In this document: in pieces, positions 7,145 to 14,550 of the stretch
Layout: each line of letters begins with the position of its first letter
Numbering within the stretch: position 1 is the first letter of the stretch
Source: Nonomuraea aridisoli
GTDB taxonomy: Bacteria; Actinomycetota; Actinomycetes; Streptosporangiales; Streptosporangiaceae
Assembly: GCF_003236395.1 (NCBI RefSeq)
Contig: NZ_POUD01000068.1
Coordinates: 1 to 36,397 of the forward strand
DNA length: 36,397 nt
Direction of reading: 5' to 3'
The notes under the pieces: generated by a model
Told to the model about the DNA's origin: nothing
The model's database searches: none
Seen by the model: the letters and a program-made list of their open reading frames with translations, nothing else
Made by a program: the position numbers and the translations under genes

Positions 7145-8424
7145 GTCGTCTCCCGTCCGTGCCGCCCCGTGGGGACATCCTGCTCGCTCTCCGTGGGGAC
7201 GGAGGCGGGCAGGGTGGCGGCGACGCGGAAGCCGCCGTCCGGCGTGGGGGCGGCGGTGAAGGCGCCGCCGAGCAGGGTGACGCGGCGCCGCAGCCCGTCG
7301 AGGCCCATGCCCGAGCCGGTCGCCGCCAGCTCGGAGGCGGCCACGGGCGGGGCGTTGCCGACCGTCACGGTCATGGTGTGGTGGTCGTAGGCGAGCTCGA
7401 CCTCCACGCGCGCGCCGGGCGCGTGTTTCCTCGCGTTCGTCAGCGCTTCCTGCAGCACCCGGTACGCGGCCCGCGCGATCGCCGGCGTCACCGCCCCGGG
7501 CCGGCCGGTGACGCGCAGGCTGGTCGGGTTGCCCGCCGCGACGGCCCCGTCCACCAGGGTGTGGAGGTCGGAGACGGCCGGCGTGACCCGCGTCGCCCCC
7601 TCCCGGGGCTCGTCGTGGCCGCGGCGCAGGATGCCGATCAGGTCGCGCAGCTCCGCGAGCGTGCGGGCGCCCGCGTCGCGGATGTGCTCGGCGGCGGACC
7701 GGACGGCGGGGTCGTCGGCCGAGACCTTCAGCGCGCCGGCGGCCAGGACGATCTCCGTGACGTGATGGGTGACGATGTCGTGCATCTCCCCGGCCAGCCG
7801 CTGCCGCTCGGCCGCCTTGGCCCGCTCGGCCAGCAGGTGCCGTTCACGTTCGGCGCTCTCCGCCCGCTCGGCGAGCAGCCGTCGCTCCCGTTCGGCGCTC
7901 TCGGCCCTGTCCCGCAGCGAGCTCACCAGGTCGCGGCGGGCGCGGACGTACAGACCGAGCACGGCCGGCAGGACCGTCGTGGTGAGACCGGCGTACACCG
8001 TCTCCCAGTCCGGGGCCCACGGCCGGACGGCGGCCAGCGCCAGCACCGTCACGTACGCCGCCGTCTCCCGGCGCGGCAGCCCGTGGGCCAGGAACCACAC
8101 GATCACCGGCGTGCACAGCGGCGCGGTCACCGGCGTGGCCTGCTCGACCGGGGTGAACGTCCCGGGAGCCAGCGTGTCGCCGTCGGCCGCCGCCACCGTC
8201 GCCGCGCACGCCACCAGCGCCACCGTCCGGGGGAAACGGCCGAGGAAGGGCAGGCAGGCGTTCACGGCCAGGCTCAGCACCAGGCCGGCGGCCGGGCCGA
8301 GGGGACCGCTGGTGCGCTGGACGTTCCGGTAGAGGGCCAGGTCGAGCAGCATGAACGCGACCATGGCGAGGACCAGGAAGGCCGGGGCCCTCCTGGCCTC
8401 GTTCACCTGGGGCGGAGGAGTCAT
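7141..8424 (-). CDS. Membrane sensor histidine kinase, HisKA_3 type
   Basis: A 427-residue kinase of the NarX/DesK-like class. Residues 13-160 contain about five hydrophobic segments forming a membrane sensor without an obvious extracellular domain. A charged signalling helix follows (172-213), built from three 14-residue repeats, then the dimerisation/phosphorylation motif with His215 in GEMHDIVTHHV, and a C-terminal ATPase domain with N-box ALTNARKHA and G-box GSGMGLDGLRRRV. The start is ATG at 8424, overlapping the esterase stop (8421-8423) as ATGA. An in-frame ATG at 8445 would lie inside the esterase gene and is less likely. It phosphorylates the adjacent response regulator. Coupling to a secreted or lipid-anchored esterase suggests an envelope or extracellular signal, which is inference. 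Confidence 0.93.
   Translation of the reverse strand: MTPPPQVNEARRAPAFLVLAMVAFMLLDLALYRNVQRTSGPLGPAAGLVLSLAVNACLPFLGRFPRTVALVACAATVAAADGDTLAPGTFTPVEQATPVTAPLCTPVIVWFLAHGLPRRETAAYVTVLALAAVRPWAPDWETVYAGLTTTVLPAVLGLYVRARRDLVSSLRDRAESAERERRLLAERAESAERERHLLAERAKAAERQRLAGEMHDIVTHHVTEIVLAAGALKVSADDPAVRSAAEHIRDAGARTLAELRDLIGILRRGHDEPREGATRVTPAVSDLHTLVDGAVAAGNPTSLRVTGRPGAVTPAIARAAYRVLQEALTNARKHAPGARVEVELAYDHHTMTVTVGNAPPVAASELAATGSGMGLDGLRRRVTLLGGAFTAAPTPDGGFRVAATLPASVPTESEQDVPTGRHGRETT
7786..7911 (-). repeat. Three 42-bp in-frame repeats forming the kinase signalling coiled coil
   Basis: Residues 172-213 of the kinase fall into three 14-residue units: DRAESAERERRLLA, ERAESAERERHLLA and the more diverged ERAKAAERQRLAGE. 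Fourteen residues equal exactly two heptads, so duplication keeps the coiled-coil register leading into the phospho-acceptor His. The first two units are very similar at the DNA level (7828-7911). Confidence 0.9.
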
Positions 8425-10016
8425 GGTCGGTCGAACAGGTCGCATCGGGGCGCGGGCGTGGTGGCGGTGCCGCCCGGGCGCTCGCCGATCAGGTGGGCCA
8501 CGGGCGCGCCGCCCTGCCAGCGCGGCCACGCCTTGCCACCCGACGCCGGCGTGCCGGTCCGCGCGAACGTGGTCCAGGCGGTCACCATATCCCGGGCCAC
8601 CGACCGCTGGGTCTGCGTGAGCGGGACGGGCCGGCCGTCGAGGGCGATCGGCTTCTCCTTGACGTCGAAGAGGTACGCCAGCTCCGAGGCGTGCCCCGCG
8701 CCGGCCGGGAAGCCCGGCAGGGCCGGGACGAACGGGGGCGCGGTGTCGTCGCCGAACACGTACGCGTACACCGTGGTGCGCTCGGCGAGGGCGTCCTGGG
8801 TGGCGACATGCGGGCAGGAGAAGATCGCATCCGTGTAGGGCGCCGCCCACGCCTCGGCCGCGCTGCCGAACCGGTCGCGGGGATAGCGGCGGGCGACCTC
8901 GTCCGCCCGGTCGCCGAAACCCTCACGGAGCAGCCGGGGCAGGCCGGCGTCGGTGATCGGTCTGCCGAGCAGGCTCATCACCCCCGCCATCATCAGGGCC
9001 TCCTTGGACGTGTGGCCGGACAACACCGGCACCCGGGCGAAGTTCCCGTCGCGCAGCGCCTCGCCGGGGTCGGCGGGAAGGGTGGGGCCGCCGTACGACG
9101 CCGCCGTGAAGTACGCGGTCAGGTCCAGCAGTTCCTTGACCGGCTTGGCGCGCAGGCACTCCAGCGTCCTGGCGGCGTCCCGGCAGCCGGCCTGCCGGGC
9201 GGCCGTCCGGGTCGCGGCGTACGTCTCGTTCAGCGGCCGCCAGTACGGGATCCTCGGCGTGCCGGGGGCGGCCGCGTTCGGCAGCAGGACGGTGCCGCAC
9301 GTGCCGCTCTGGATGATCGCCTTGTGGAACAACCCCCGGCTGCCGGGGGAGGTGAGGTGGCCGCAGGTGGCGATGCCGCCGCCCGACTCGCCGAACAACG
9401 TGACGTTCCCGGCGTCGCCCCCGAAGGCCGCCGCGTTCCGCCGTACCCAGCGCAGCGCCGCCTGCTGGTCCTGCAGTCCGAACGCGCCCCCGCCGGACAT
9501 CCCGGGCAGGGCCAGGTAGCCGAGCACGCCGAGCCGGAACTCCACGGTGACCACCACGACGTCGCCCTGCGCGACCAGGCGGCGCGGGTCGTAGTCGGAG
9601 CCCCGGCCCGCGTTGAACCCGCCGCCGTGCAGCCAGACCATCACCGGTCTCGGCCTCTCGCCCTTCTTCTTCGGCACGGTCACGTCGAGCGTGAGGCAGT
9701 CCTCGGCGTCGCTGCTCTCCTTCGGGTTGTCGCTCGCCTGCGGGCACGCCGGGCCGGACCTGGCCGCGGGAACGACGCCCTGCCATGCGGCGACGGGCTC
9801 GGGCGGCCGCCACCGCAGCTCGCCGACGGGCGGCTCGGCGTACCGGATCCCCCGAAATCTCACGACATCTCCGTCTTCGATGCCCCGAATCCACCCACTG
9901 TCCAGCCGCACCTCAGGCCTGTCCCCGGCTCTGCCCGCGACGCCGGCGGCCCCGCACGCCTGCGTGAGCAGGAGCGCGAGCGCCCCCAGAACGGCTCTGC
10001 CTCGTAGCGCATCCAT
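8421..10016 (-). CDS. Exported type-B carboxylesterase/lipase
   Basis: A 531-residue alpha/beta-hydrolase of the carboxylesterase type-B (COesterase) family. Landmarks: N-terminal RFRGIRYAEPPVGELRW, the EDCLTLDV block, the oxyanion-hole motif VWLHGGGF, the nucleophile elbow FGESGGG, the acid in SKEALMM and the His in GAGHASELAYLFD. Residues 1-28 form a signal peptide ending in TQACGAAG, which might be lipid-modified at the Cys although the lipobox is poor. It should hydrolyse carboxylic esters at or outside the membrane; the substrate is unknown. The start is ATG at 10016, seven bases after a TAGCGT -10 box with no Shine-Dalgarno, so a leaderless start. It heads the operon whose next two genes encode a two-component system. 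Confidence 0.92.
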   Translation of the reverse strand: MDALRGRAVLGALALLLTQACGAAGVAGRAGDRPEVRLDSGWIRGIEDGDVVRFRGIRYAEPPVGELRWRPPEPVAAWQGVVPAARSGPACPQASDNPKESSDAEDCLTLDVTVPKKKGERPRPVMVWLHGGGFNAGRGSDYDPRRLVAQGDVVVVTVEFRLGVLGYLALPGMSGGGAFGLQDQQAALRWVRRNAAAFGGDAGNVTLFGESGGGIATCGHLTSPGSRGLFHKAIIQSGTCGTVLLPNAAAPGTPRIPYWRPLNETYAATRTAARQAGCRDAARTLECLRAKPVKELLDLTAYFTAASYGGPTLPADPGEALRDGNFARVPVLSGHTSKEALMMAGVMSLLGRPITDAGLPRLLREGFGDRADEVARRYPRDRFGSAAEAWAAPYTDAIFSCPHVATQDALAERTTVYAYVFGDDTAPPFVPALPGFPAGAGHASELAYLFDVKEKPIALDGRPVPLTQTQRSVARDMVTAWTTFARTGTPASGGKAWPRWQGGAPVAHLIGERPGGTATTPAPRCDLFDRP

Positions 10017-10023
10017 GACCAGC

Positions 10024-10029
10024 ACGCTA
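10024..10029 (-). promoter_or_regulatory. -10 box for leaderless esterase transcript
   Basis: TAGCGT on the minus strand ends seven bases before the ATG at 10016, and no Shine-Dalgarno is present. The same arrangement recurs at several genes in the window. A -35 element is not obvious. Confidence 0.55.
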
Positions 10030-10061
10030 GGAACAGCCCCCCGCCTCCCGGTACTGCCGAG

Positions 10062-10106
10062 GGTTGCGTCCGGCCGACCGAAGGTTGCCTCCCGAACGCT
10101 GGTTGC
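10062..10106. promoter_or_regulatory. Three GGTTGC direct repeats upstream of the esterase-kinase-regulator operon
   Basis: GGTTGC occurs at 10062-10067, 10083-10088 and 10101-10106 (GCAACC on the operon's strand), spaced 21 and 18 bp, about two helical turns. They lie 46-90 bp before the operon start, where an activator of the NarL/LuxR type could bind. The link to the encoded regulator is inference. Confidence 0.4.
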
Positions 10107-10121
10107 GCCAGACATACCATT

Positions 10122-10141
10122 TTTTATCGACGCAGATAAAA
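10122..10141. promoter_or_regulatory. AT-rich operator-like dyad
   Basis: Perfect arms TTTTATC (10122-10128) and GATAAAA (10135-10141) are separated by six bases. Such an AT-rich dyad stands out in this genome. It lies 16 bp before sequence resembling a TetR N-terminus, so it may be the fossil autoregulatory operator of that lost gene, or a live site for another regulator. Confidence 0.5.
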
Positions 10142-10156
10142 CAGAAGGCGTCCCGC

Positions 10157-10204
10157 GATTCCGTCACCAACGCCTCCCGGCGGGCGCAGATCGTCGCCGC
10201 GGCC
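10157..10204 (+). pseudogene. Remnant of a TetR regulator N-terminus
   Basis: The frame here reads DSVTNASRRAQIVAAA, matching the first helix of TetR-family regulators (pattern TNAxRRAQIVAAA). The family's helix-turn-helix does not follow. The sequence continues instead into a different frame resembling an SDR. Only 16 residues support this, so it is a suggestion. Confidence 0.35.
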
Positions 10205-10346
10205 GATCGCCCGCCGGCTGTCACGCGCCGGCATGCGCGCGGCCGTGGCCGACCGCGACGCCGCCTCGGGACGAGATCGGGGCCTGTTCGTCCCGCTGGA
10301 CGTGACCCGCCCCGAGGACAACCGGGCCGCCGTCGAGGCGGTGGAG
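10203..10346 (+). pseudogene. Remnant of an SDR oxidoreductase
   Basis: The frame reads IARRLSRAGMRAAVADRD, then GLFVPLDVTRPEDNRAAV. This resembles the first helix, second strand with cofactor-selecting Asp, and the DVT third strand of a classical short-chain dehydrogenase. The preceding TGxxxGxG loop and all catalytic parts are missing, and the frame ends by 10430. It abuts the TetR remnant, as if a regulator-SDR pair had collapsed by deletion. Confidence 0.45.
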
Positions 10347-10539
10347 CACATCCTGGCCGATCTGCGTACGGGTCAGGCCTGGGACGCGCAGGCGGGCCAG
10401 ACCGCCGCGCCGTCGCCCACCCGAAGGTGACACTCGCCGGCCTCGGCCGAACTCCCGCATGACCTACCAGACCTTCGGCGTCCATGACGCCCCCGGTCAG
10501 CAACTGCTCGTCGGCACGGGCGCACCGCCGCCGCTTCTG

Positions 10540-10559
10540 TACCTACTAGTATGTATGCT
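10540..10559 (+). promoter_or_regulatory. TetR operator overlapping a leaderless promoter
   Basis: TACCTACTAGTATGTA (10540-10555) is a palindrome with one mismatched pair, centred on ACTAGT. The -10 box TATGCT (10554-10559) overlaps its right end and lies seven bases before the ATG at 10567. Binding of the encoded TetR would block its own promoter and so silence the tautomerase gene too. Confidence 0.6.
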
Positions 10560-10566
10560 GTCGTCC

Positions 10567-11130
10567 ATGGACACGAGGGAGCGGCTGATAGAGAGCACCC
10601 GCGAGCTGCTGTGGGAGCGTGGCTACGTCGGCACCAGCCCGAAGGCGATCCAGGCGCGGGCCGGAGCGGGTCAGGGCAGCATGTATCACCACTTCCACGG
10701 CAAGCCCGACCTGGCGCGGGCCGCGATCGCGCGCAGCGCCGCGGAGCTCAGGGACAGGGCGGAGGCCGCGTTCACCGGCCCAGGAAGCGAGCTCGACCGG
10801 ATCGCCGCCTACCTGCGGCGGGAGAGGGACGTCCTCAAGGGCTGCCCGGTCGGCCGCCTCACCCAGGATCCCGACGTCATGGCCGATCCCGAGCTGCGCC
10901 GGCCGGTCGAGGAGACGTTCGCCTGGCTCACCGACCGGCTGGCCGCGCTGCTGACGGAAGCCCGCGCGAACGGCGAGCTCGACGCCGCCCTCGACCCCAG
11001 GGCGACGGCCGCCGCGCTGGTCGCGGTCCTGCAGGGCGGATACGTGCTGGCCCGCGCCGCCGGCTCGGCCGACCTCTACGCGCAGGCGGTCGACGGCGCA
11101 CTCGGCCTCCTGACCGCCCACACCCGCTGA
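10567..11130 (+). CDS. TetR/AcrR-family transcriptional regulator
   Basis: A 187-residue regulator. The N-terminal helix-turn-helix is typical (RERLIESTRELLWERGYVGTS, then AGAGQGSMYHHFHGKPDL), with the YHHF recognition-helix end. The C-terminal ligand domain (50-187) includes a Cys in LKGCPVGRLTQDP, a feature of the TetR_C_16/LmrA-YxaF-like group, which often senses small aromatic or quinone-like compounds; that assignment is tentative. The start is ATG at 10567 from a leaderless promoter; ATG at 10555 would fall within the operator. The tautomerase gene follows 14 bp later, likely co-transcribed and co-repressed. Confidence 0.9.
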   Translation: MDTRERLIESTRELLWERGYVGTSPKAIQARAGAGQGSMYHHFHGKPDLARAAIARSAAELRDRAEAAFTGPGSELDRIAAYLRRERDVLKGCPVGRLTQDPDVMADPELRRPVEETFAWLTDRLAALLTEARANGELDAALDPRATAAALVAVLQGGYVLARAAGSADLYAQAVDGALGLLTAHTR

Positions 11131-11144
11131 CCACGAGGAGAAGC

Positions 11145-11534
11145 ATGCCCTTCGTCCGCATCGACGCTCTAGGAACGGAGGCCGGCCGGCTCGACGCGCT
11201 CAGCCGCGCCGTGCACGATGCCCTGGTCGAGACACTGGGCGTCCCGCTCGGCGACCGCTTCCAGGTCGTGACCGGCCACGACGGCGCGTCGAGCACCCTG
11301 CGCCACGGCGACTACCTGGGCATCCCCCGCGACGACGGCATCGTGTTCGTCACGGTCACGATGCGCGCGGGCCGCGCACCGGCGCAGAAGCTGGCGATGT
11401 ACCGGCGGATCGCCGAACTCTGCCACGCGTACGCGGGAACGGAGCCGCGCAACGTCTTCGTCACCGTGACCGAGAACGAGCCCGTCGACTGGTCGATGGG
11501 CCACGGGGCCGCCCAGTACGTGGAACCCGCGTAG
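11145..11534 (+). CDS. Tautomerase-superfamily protein
   Basis: A 129-residue protein of the tautomerase/MIF superfamily. It begins MPFVRIDAL, so Pro1, the catalytic base exposed after Met removal in 4-oxalocrotonate tautomerase relatives, is present. The length equals two fused beta-alpha-beta units, as in the larger single-gene members. The central part (FVTVTMRAGR) and the end (NVFVTVTENEPVDWSMGHG) match the group annotated as tautomerase family protein and usually found next to TetR or LysR regulators. It probably catalyses keto-enol tautomerisation in the cytosol; the substrate is unknown. The start is ATG at 11145 with CGAGGAG eight bases upstream. It is the second gene of the TetR operon and convergent with the chorismate mutase gene. 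Confidence 0.85.
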   Translation: MPFVRIDALGTEAGRLDALSRAVHDALVETLGVPLGDRFQVVTGHDGASSTLRHGDYLGIPRDDGIVFVTVTMRAGRAPAQKLAMYRRIAELCHAYAGTEPRNVFVTVTENEPVDWSMGHGAAQYVEPA

Positions 11535-11538
11535 CCGG

Positions 11539-12258
11539 TCAGGCGACGGGCGCCTCGCACACCGGGGTCAGGGCGACGGTCAGCGCGTCGCGGTGCAGGG
11601 CGTCGAGGCGGGTCCTGGCTTCGACCGCCGCTCTGGCCACGGCCAGGTGGCTGCGGCACGCGGCAGGCCACCGGCGCACCGGCCCGGCCTGGTGGAGCAG
11701 GCGCAGGACACGTGGGGTGAGCGCGTCCAGCCGGGGGCGCAGCTCGGTGGCCAGGTCGGGGCGCCGGCGGGGGAGCGAGGCCGGATCGGCCAGCCAGCGG
11801 GCGTGCAACCGGCGCTGCACCGTCTTGCCCGCCTCGATCTGCGCCTGGAAGAACCGCACCCCGGCCCGCGGGTCCAGCCCGATCGCCGCCGACCGTTCCG
11901 CGACGTCGTCCAGCAACTCCCGCTCCCGCGCCGGGTCGGTGATCGGGCTGTCCGTCCCGAACTTCGCCGCCGCCACCTCGTCCGCCAGCAGCAGCCGCTC
12001 GACCGCCACCCCGACGAGCCCCCGCAGCCCGGACGTCACACTCCGGCCGCCGACGGCCGGCGTCTCATAGGTCTCCCGCGGGTCGTACGGAACGGGGGAG
12101 GCGGGCAGGGTTTCGCGCCCCTCGTACGGAACGGGCGCGCCGGCCGGCTCTCGTTCCTCGTACAGAACGTTGGCGGCGGTCACGGCGTGCGGGGGCGCGG
12201 CGCAGGCCGTGGCCAAGGCGAGGACTGCGACGGCGACGAACGCGGCCTGGCGGGACAT
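11539..12258 (-). CDS. Secreted chorismate mutase, AroQ-gamma type
   Basis: A 239-residue exported protein. Residues 1-20 form a signal peptide (MSRQAAFVAVAVLALATAC), with a Cys at the end that is only a weak lipobox. About 35 residues of Pro/Glu/Arg/Tyr-rich linker follow, then an all-helical domain matching the periplasmic or secreted chorismate mutase family (Mycobacterium tuberculosis Rv1885c type). Active-site-like elements are VERLLLADEVAAAKF (Arg and Lys), DPARERELLDD and FFQAQIEAGKTVQ. The enzyme converts chorismate to prephenate outside the cytoplasm, where no aromatic pathway is known, so its role remains open. The start is ATG at 12258 with GGGAGG eight bases upstream. No other aromatic-pathway gene is adjacent; trpBA lies 13 kb away. 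Confidence 0.88.
   Translation of the reverse strand: MSRQAAFVAVAVLALATACAAPPHAVTAANVLYEEREPAGAPVPYEGRETLPASPVPYDPRETYETPAVGGRSVTSGLRGLVGVAVERLLLADEVAAAKFGTDSPITDPARERELLDDVAERSAAIGLDPRAGVRFFQAQIEAGKTVQRRLHARWLADPASLPRRRPDLATELRPRLDALTPRVLRLLHQAGPVRRWPAACRSHLAVARAAVEARTRLDALHRDALTVALTPVCEAPVA
12067..12169 (-). repeat. Three imperfect VPYxxRET repeats in the chorismate mutase linker
   Basis: The linker between signal peptide and catalytic domain contains VLYEEREP, VPYEGRET and VPYDPRET in succession. In DNA, CTCGTACGGAACG-like cores recur near 12087, 12121 and 12156. The repeats are in frame, lie outside the mature enzyme fold and are probably disordered. Confidence 0.75.
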
Positions 12259-12346
12259 CACGGCGGCCTCCCGGAACGTGACGAGACGATGACAGCACGT
12301 CATTGTGGCCGATGGGAGGGCCCGCACGCCGGAAGATCGGCGGATG

Positions 12347-12838
12347 CTACCCGAACCCGCCGTTGCTCATCAGCAGCTGACCGTTGATCCACTGACCCTG
12401 CGGCGAGCACAGGAACTCCACGAGATGAGCCGTGTCGAGCGGCGTGCCGAGGCGGCCGAGCGGCGTGCGCCCGATCAGCCGCTCCCGCAGCTCGCCGGAC
12501 ATCCAGCCGGTGTCCACCGGACCCGGGTTCACCACGTTGGCCGTGACGCCCAGGTGGGCGAGCTCGTGCGCGGCGGCCAGGGTGATCCGGTCGAGGGCGG
12601 CCTTGCTGGCGCCGTACGGGAGGTTCCCGACGGTGTGGTCGCTGGTCAGGGCGATGACGCGCCCGGTCCCGTGGGCGCCGCCGAAACGCCGCCCGTACTC
12701 GCGGATCAGCAGCCACGTGGCCCGCGCGTTGACGGCGAAGTGCCGGTCGAAGCTCTCGACGGTGGTGTCGAGCAGCCCGGACGCGACCGACTCGCAGTGG
12801 CACATCACCCGCGCCAGCGGGCGCGTGTCAGTGCTCAC
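12347..12838 (-). pseudogene. SDR-family oxidoreductase lacking its N-terminal cofactor half
   Basis: This 163-residue frame carries the C-terminal two-thirds of a short-chain dehydrogenase. It starts at the fourth strand (VMCHCESV), then LDTTVESFDRHFAVNARATWL, the catalytic Tyr-x-x-x-Lys as YGASKAALDRI, VTANVVNPGPVDTGWM and the terminal INGQLLMSNGGFG. The first 75-90 residues, including the TGxxxGIG nucleotide-binding loop, are absent; instead the gene starts with GTG at 12838 (MSTDTRPLAR). Between this and the upstream kinase gene there are only 88 bp, too short for the missing part. It is most likely a deletion-derived pseudogene, since an SDR without its first beta-alpha-beta unit is unlikely to bind NAD(P). 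Confidence 0.75.
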
Positions 12839-12926
12839 AGGAAGAGATCATCCGGAACGCCGCCCGCCGCGCGCAACCCCTCCCGCAGCTCCGGCAACGC
12901 CGCAGTGACCACCTCTCATGGCACGG

Positions 12927-14276
12927 TCACAGGGCGTTCGCGAGCGGGATGCGCAGGATGAACAGGGCGCCTCGGGGGGAGTCGCCGATCGTCAGCGAGC
13001 CGTCGTGCGACTCCGCGATGGCGCGGGAGATGGCCAGGCCCAGCCCGCTGCCCTGGGGGTCGCGCCGCCGGGCGTCGTCCAGGCGGACGAACGGCTGGAA
13101 CACCCGCTCGCGTTCGGTCTCCGCGATGCCGGGGCCGTCGTCGAGGACGGTGACGATCGCCTGCTCCTCCGCGCGCGTCACGCTCACCTCCACCAGGGAG
13201 TCGGCGTGCCGCTCGGCGTTGACCAGCAGGTTGAGCAGCACCTCGCGCAGCTGCACGGCGTTGCCGTACACCATCACGTCCTCCTCGGCGTGGATCCGGA
13301 TCGGCGCCTTGCGCGCCGCGACCTCGTCGCGGGCCAGCTCGGTCAGGTTCACCCGCTCGTGCCGGCGCGGGGCCGTCCGCACGCGGGCCAGGATGAGCAT
13401 CTCCTCGACGATGCCGTGGCAGCGGTCCAGCGCGGTGAGGGCGCGGCCGATGGACTCGTGCGGGTCCACGTCGCGATACATCAGCGCCTCCTCCAGCTCG
13501 GTCCGCACCCCCGTCAGCGGCGTGCGCAGCTCGTGCGAGACCATCGAGCTGAAACGGCGCTGCTGGTCGACGGTGGACTCCAGCCGCGCCAGCGTGTCGT
13601 TGACGGTGTGCGCCAGGCGGGCGACCGCGTCTCGTCCCGGCGGCACGGGCACGCGCATGCTCAGGTCGGTCACGGTGACCTCGGCCATCCTGCGCCGCAT
13701 GGCCTCCACCGGCCGCAGCGCCAGCCCGAGCAGCGCCCACGCCGCCCCCATCGCCAGCGTGCTCGCCGTCAGGACGGCCAGCGCCAGATAGAGCTCCAGC
13801 CGGTACGTGCCCAGGATCGCCGGCTGCTCCTGCCCGGCGTACACGACGTGGGACTCGCCGCCCCACAACACCTGCTCCTCCTGCGGCGAGGGCCTGACCG
13901 CGGTGAACATGAGGCATCCGGACGGCGAGCACGCCCTGCGGTGCTCGATCCGGTTGTCGGACGACGGCCAGTAGAGGCTGAGGCGCGGCAGCCCCGCGGC
14001 GGCCCTGCTGGCCGCGACCACGTTGCCGGAGGAGTCGACCAGCTGCAGCAGGTCGACGTCCGAGGTGGTGACCGGAGGAGAGGGCCGGGCGTCGGTCATC
14101 GAGGCGATCCAGTCGGTGGCCGCGCGCTGGGAAGCCTCGTACACGCTGCGCTCGACGGCCATGCGGATCGTCAGGTCCGCGGCGACGGCGACCCCGGTGA
14201 GCACGAGGAGCGAGAACGCTCCGGCGGCCAGCGCCAGCGTCGCCTGGAGGGAGAGCCTGTTGGCAGGAAATGACAC
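12927..14276 (-). CDS. Orphan HAMP-type sensor histidine kinase
   Basis: A 449-residue EnvZ/BaeS-like kinase. TM1 (about 9-32) and TM2 (about 158-180) flank an extracellular sensor of roughly 125 residues holding two Cys (HRRACSPSGCL) that could form a disulfide. A HAMP linker (RPVEAMRRRMAEVT to SMRVPVPPGRDAVARL) is followed by HisKA with SSMVSHELRTPLTG and an ATPase domain with N-box LLNLLVNAERHA, DDGPGIAETERERVFQPF and GSGLGLAISRAIAESH. The start is GTG at 14276 with GGGGAG seven bases upstream. No response regulator is adjacent on either side: downstream is the truncated SDR, upstream the divergent reductase gene. The cognate regulator may have been lost in the deletion next door or be encoded elsewhere. 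Confidence 0.93.
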   Translation of the reverse strand: MSFPANRLSLQATLALAAGAFSLLVLTGVAVAADLTIRMAVERSVYEASQRAATDWIASMTDARPSPPVTTSDVDLLQLVDSSGNVVAASRAAAGLPRLSLYWPSSDNRIEHRRACSPSGCLMFTAVRPSPQEEQVLWGGESHVVYAGQEQPAILGTYRLELYLALAVLTASTLAMGAAWALLGLALRPVEAMRRRMAEVTVTDLSMRVPVPPGRDAVARLAHTVNDTLARLESTVDQQRRFSSMVSHELRTPLTGVRTELEEALMYRDVDPHESIGRALTALDRCHGIVEEMLILARVRTAPRRHERVNLTELARDEVAARKAPIRIHAEEDVMVYGNAVQLREVLLNLLVNAERHADSLVEVSVTRAEEQAIVTVLDDGPGIAETERERVFQPFVRLDDARRRDPQGSGLGLAISRAIAESHDGSLTIGDSPRGALFILRIPLANAL

Positions 14277-14550
14277 GCGCTAACTCCCCGGGGTTCCGCT
14301 TCGCGGTGCCGGGTGAGCGACAGTCGCGGGCCCTCGTGATCTCCGCACCTCCCCGCCGCTGACGTGACCCCGGCCCGGCGGAGAGGCCACGATGCAGATC
14401 CAACCGTTCGTGTTCCTCGCCGGTTATGTGAAATAACTCCCTGTAAGGTCAAGGCCGTTTGACTCATCGCCGCAGGGTGCCGCGCCGGCGGCCCGCCCCG
14501 AGCTCTATGCTCGAGTACGAAGTGATCTCGTGACCTTCGGGGGACGGCGC

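Larger units (their letters stand above)
10017..10566. other. 550-bp gene-free region with operators and gene remnants
   Basis: No intact gene is supported between the esterase start and the TetR start at 10567. From left to right it holds a -10 box for the esterase (10024-10029), three GGTTGC repeats (10062-10106), an AT-rich dyad (10122-10141), sequence resembling the N-terminus of a TetR regulator (10157-10204), sequence resembling an SDR (10203-10346), about 190 bp of unassignable sequence, and the TetR operator/promoter (10540-10559). Confidence 0.7.

Noticed and set aside
10203..12838. The SDR fragment at 10203-10346 and the truncated SDR at 12347-12838 as two halves of one split gene.
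   Set aside because: They lie on opposite strands and show different subfamily features: the first has a VADRD/DVT classical layout, the second a CHCESV strand. Separate decay events are simpler.
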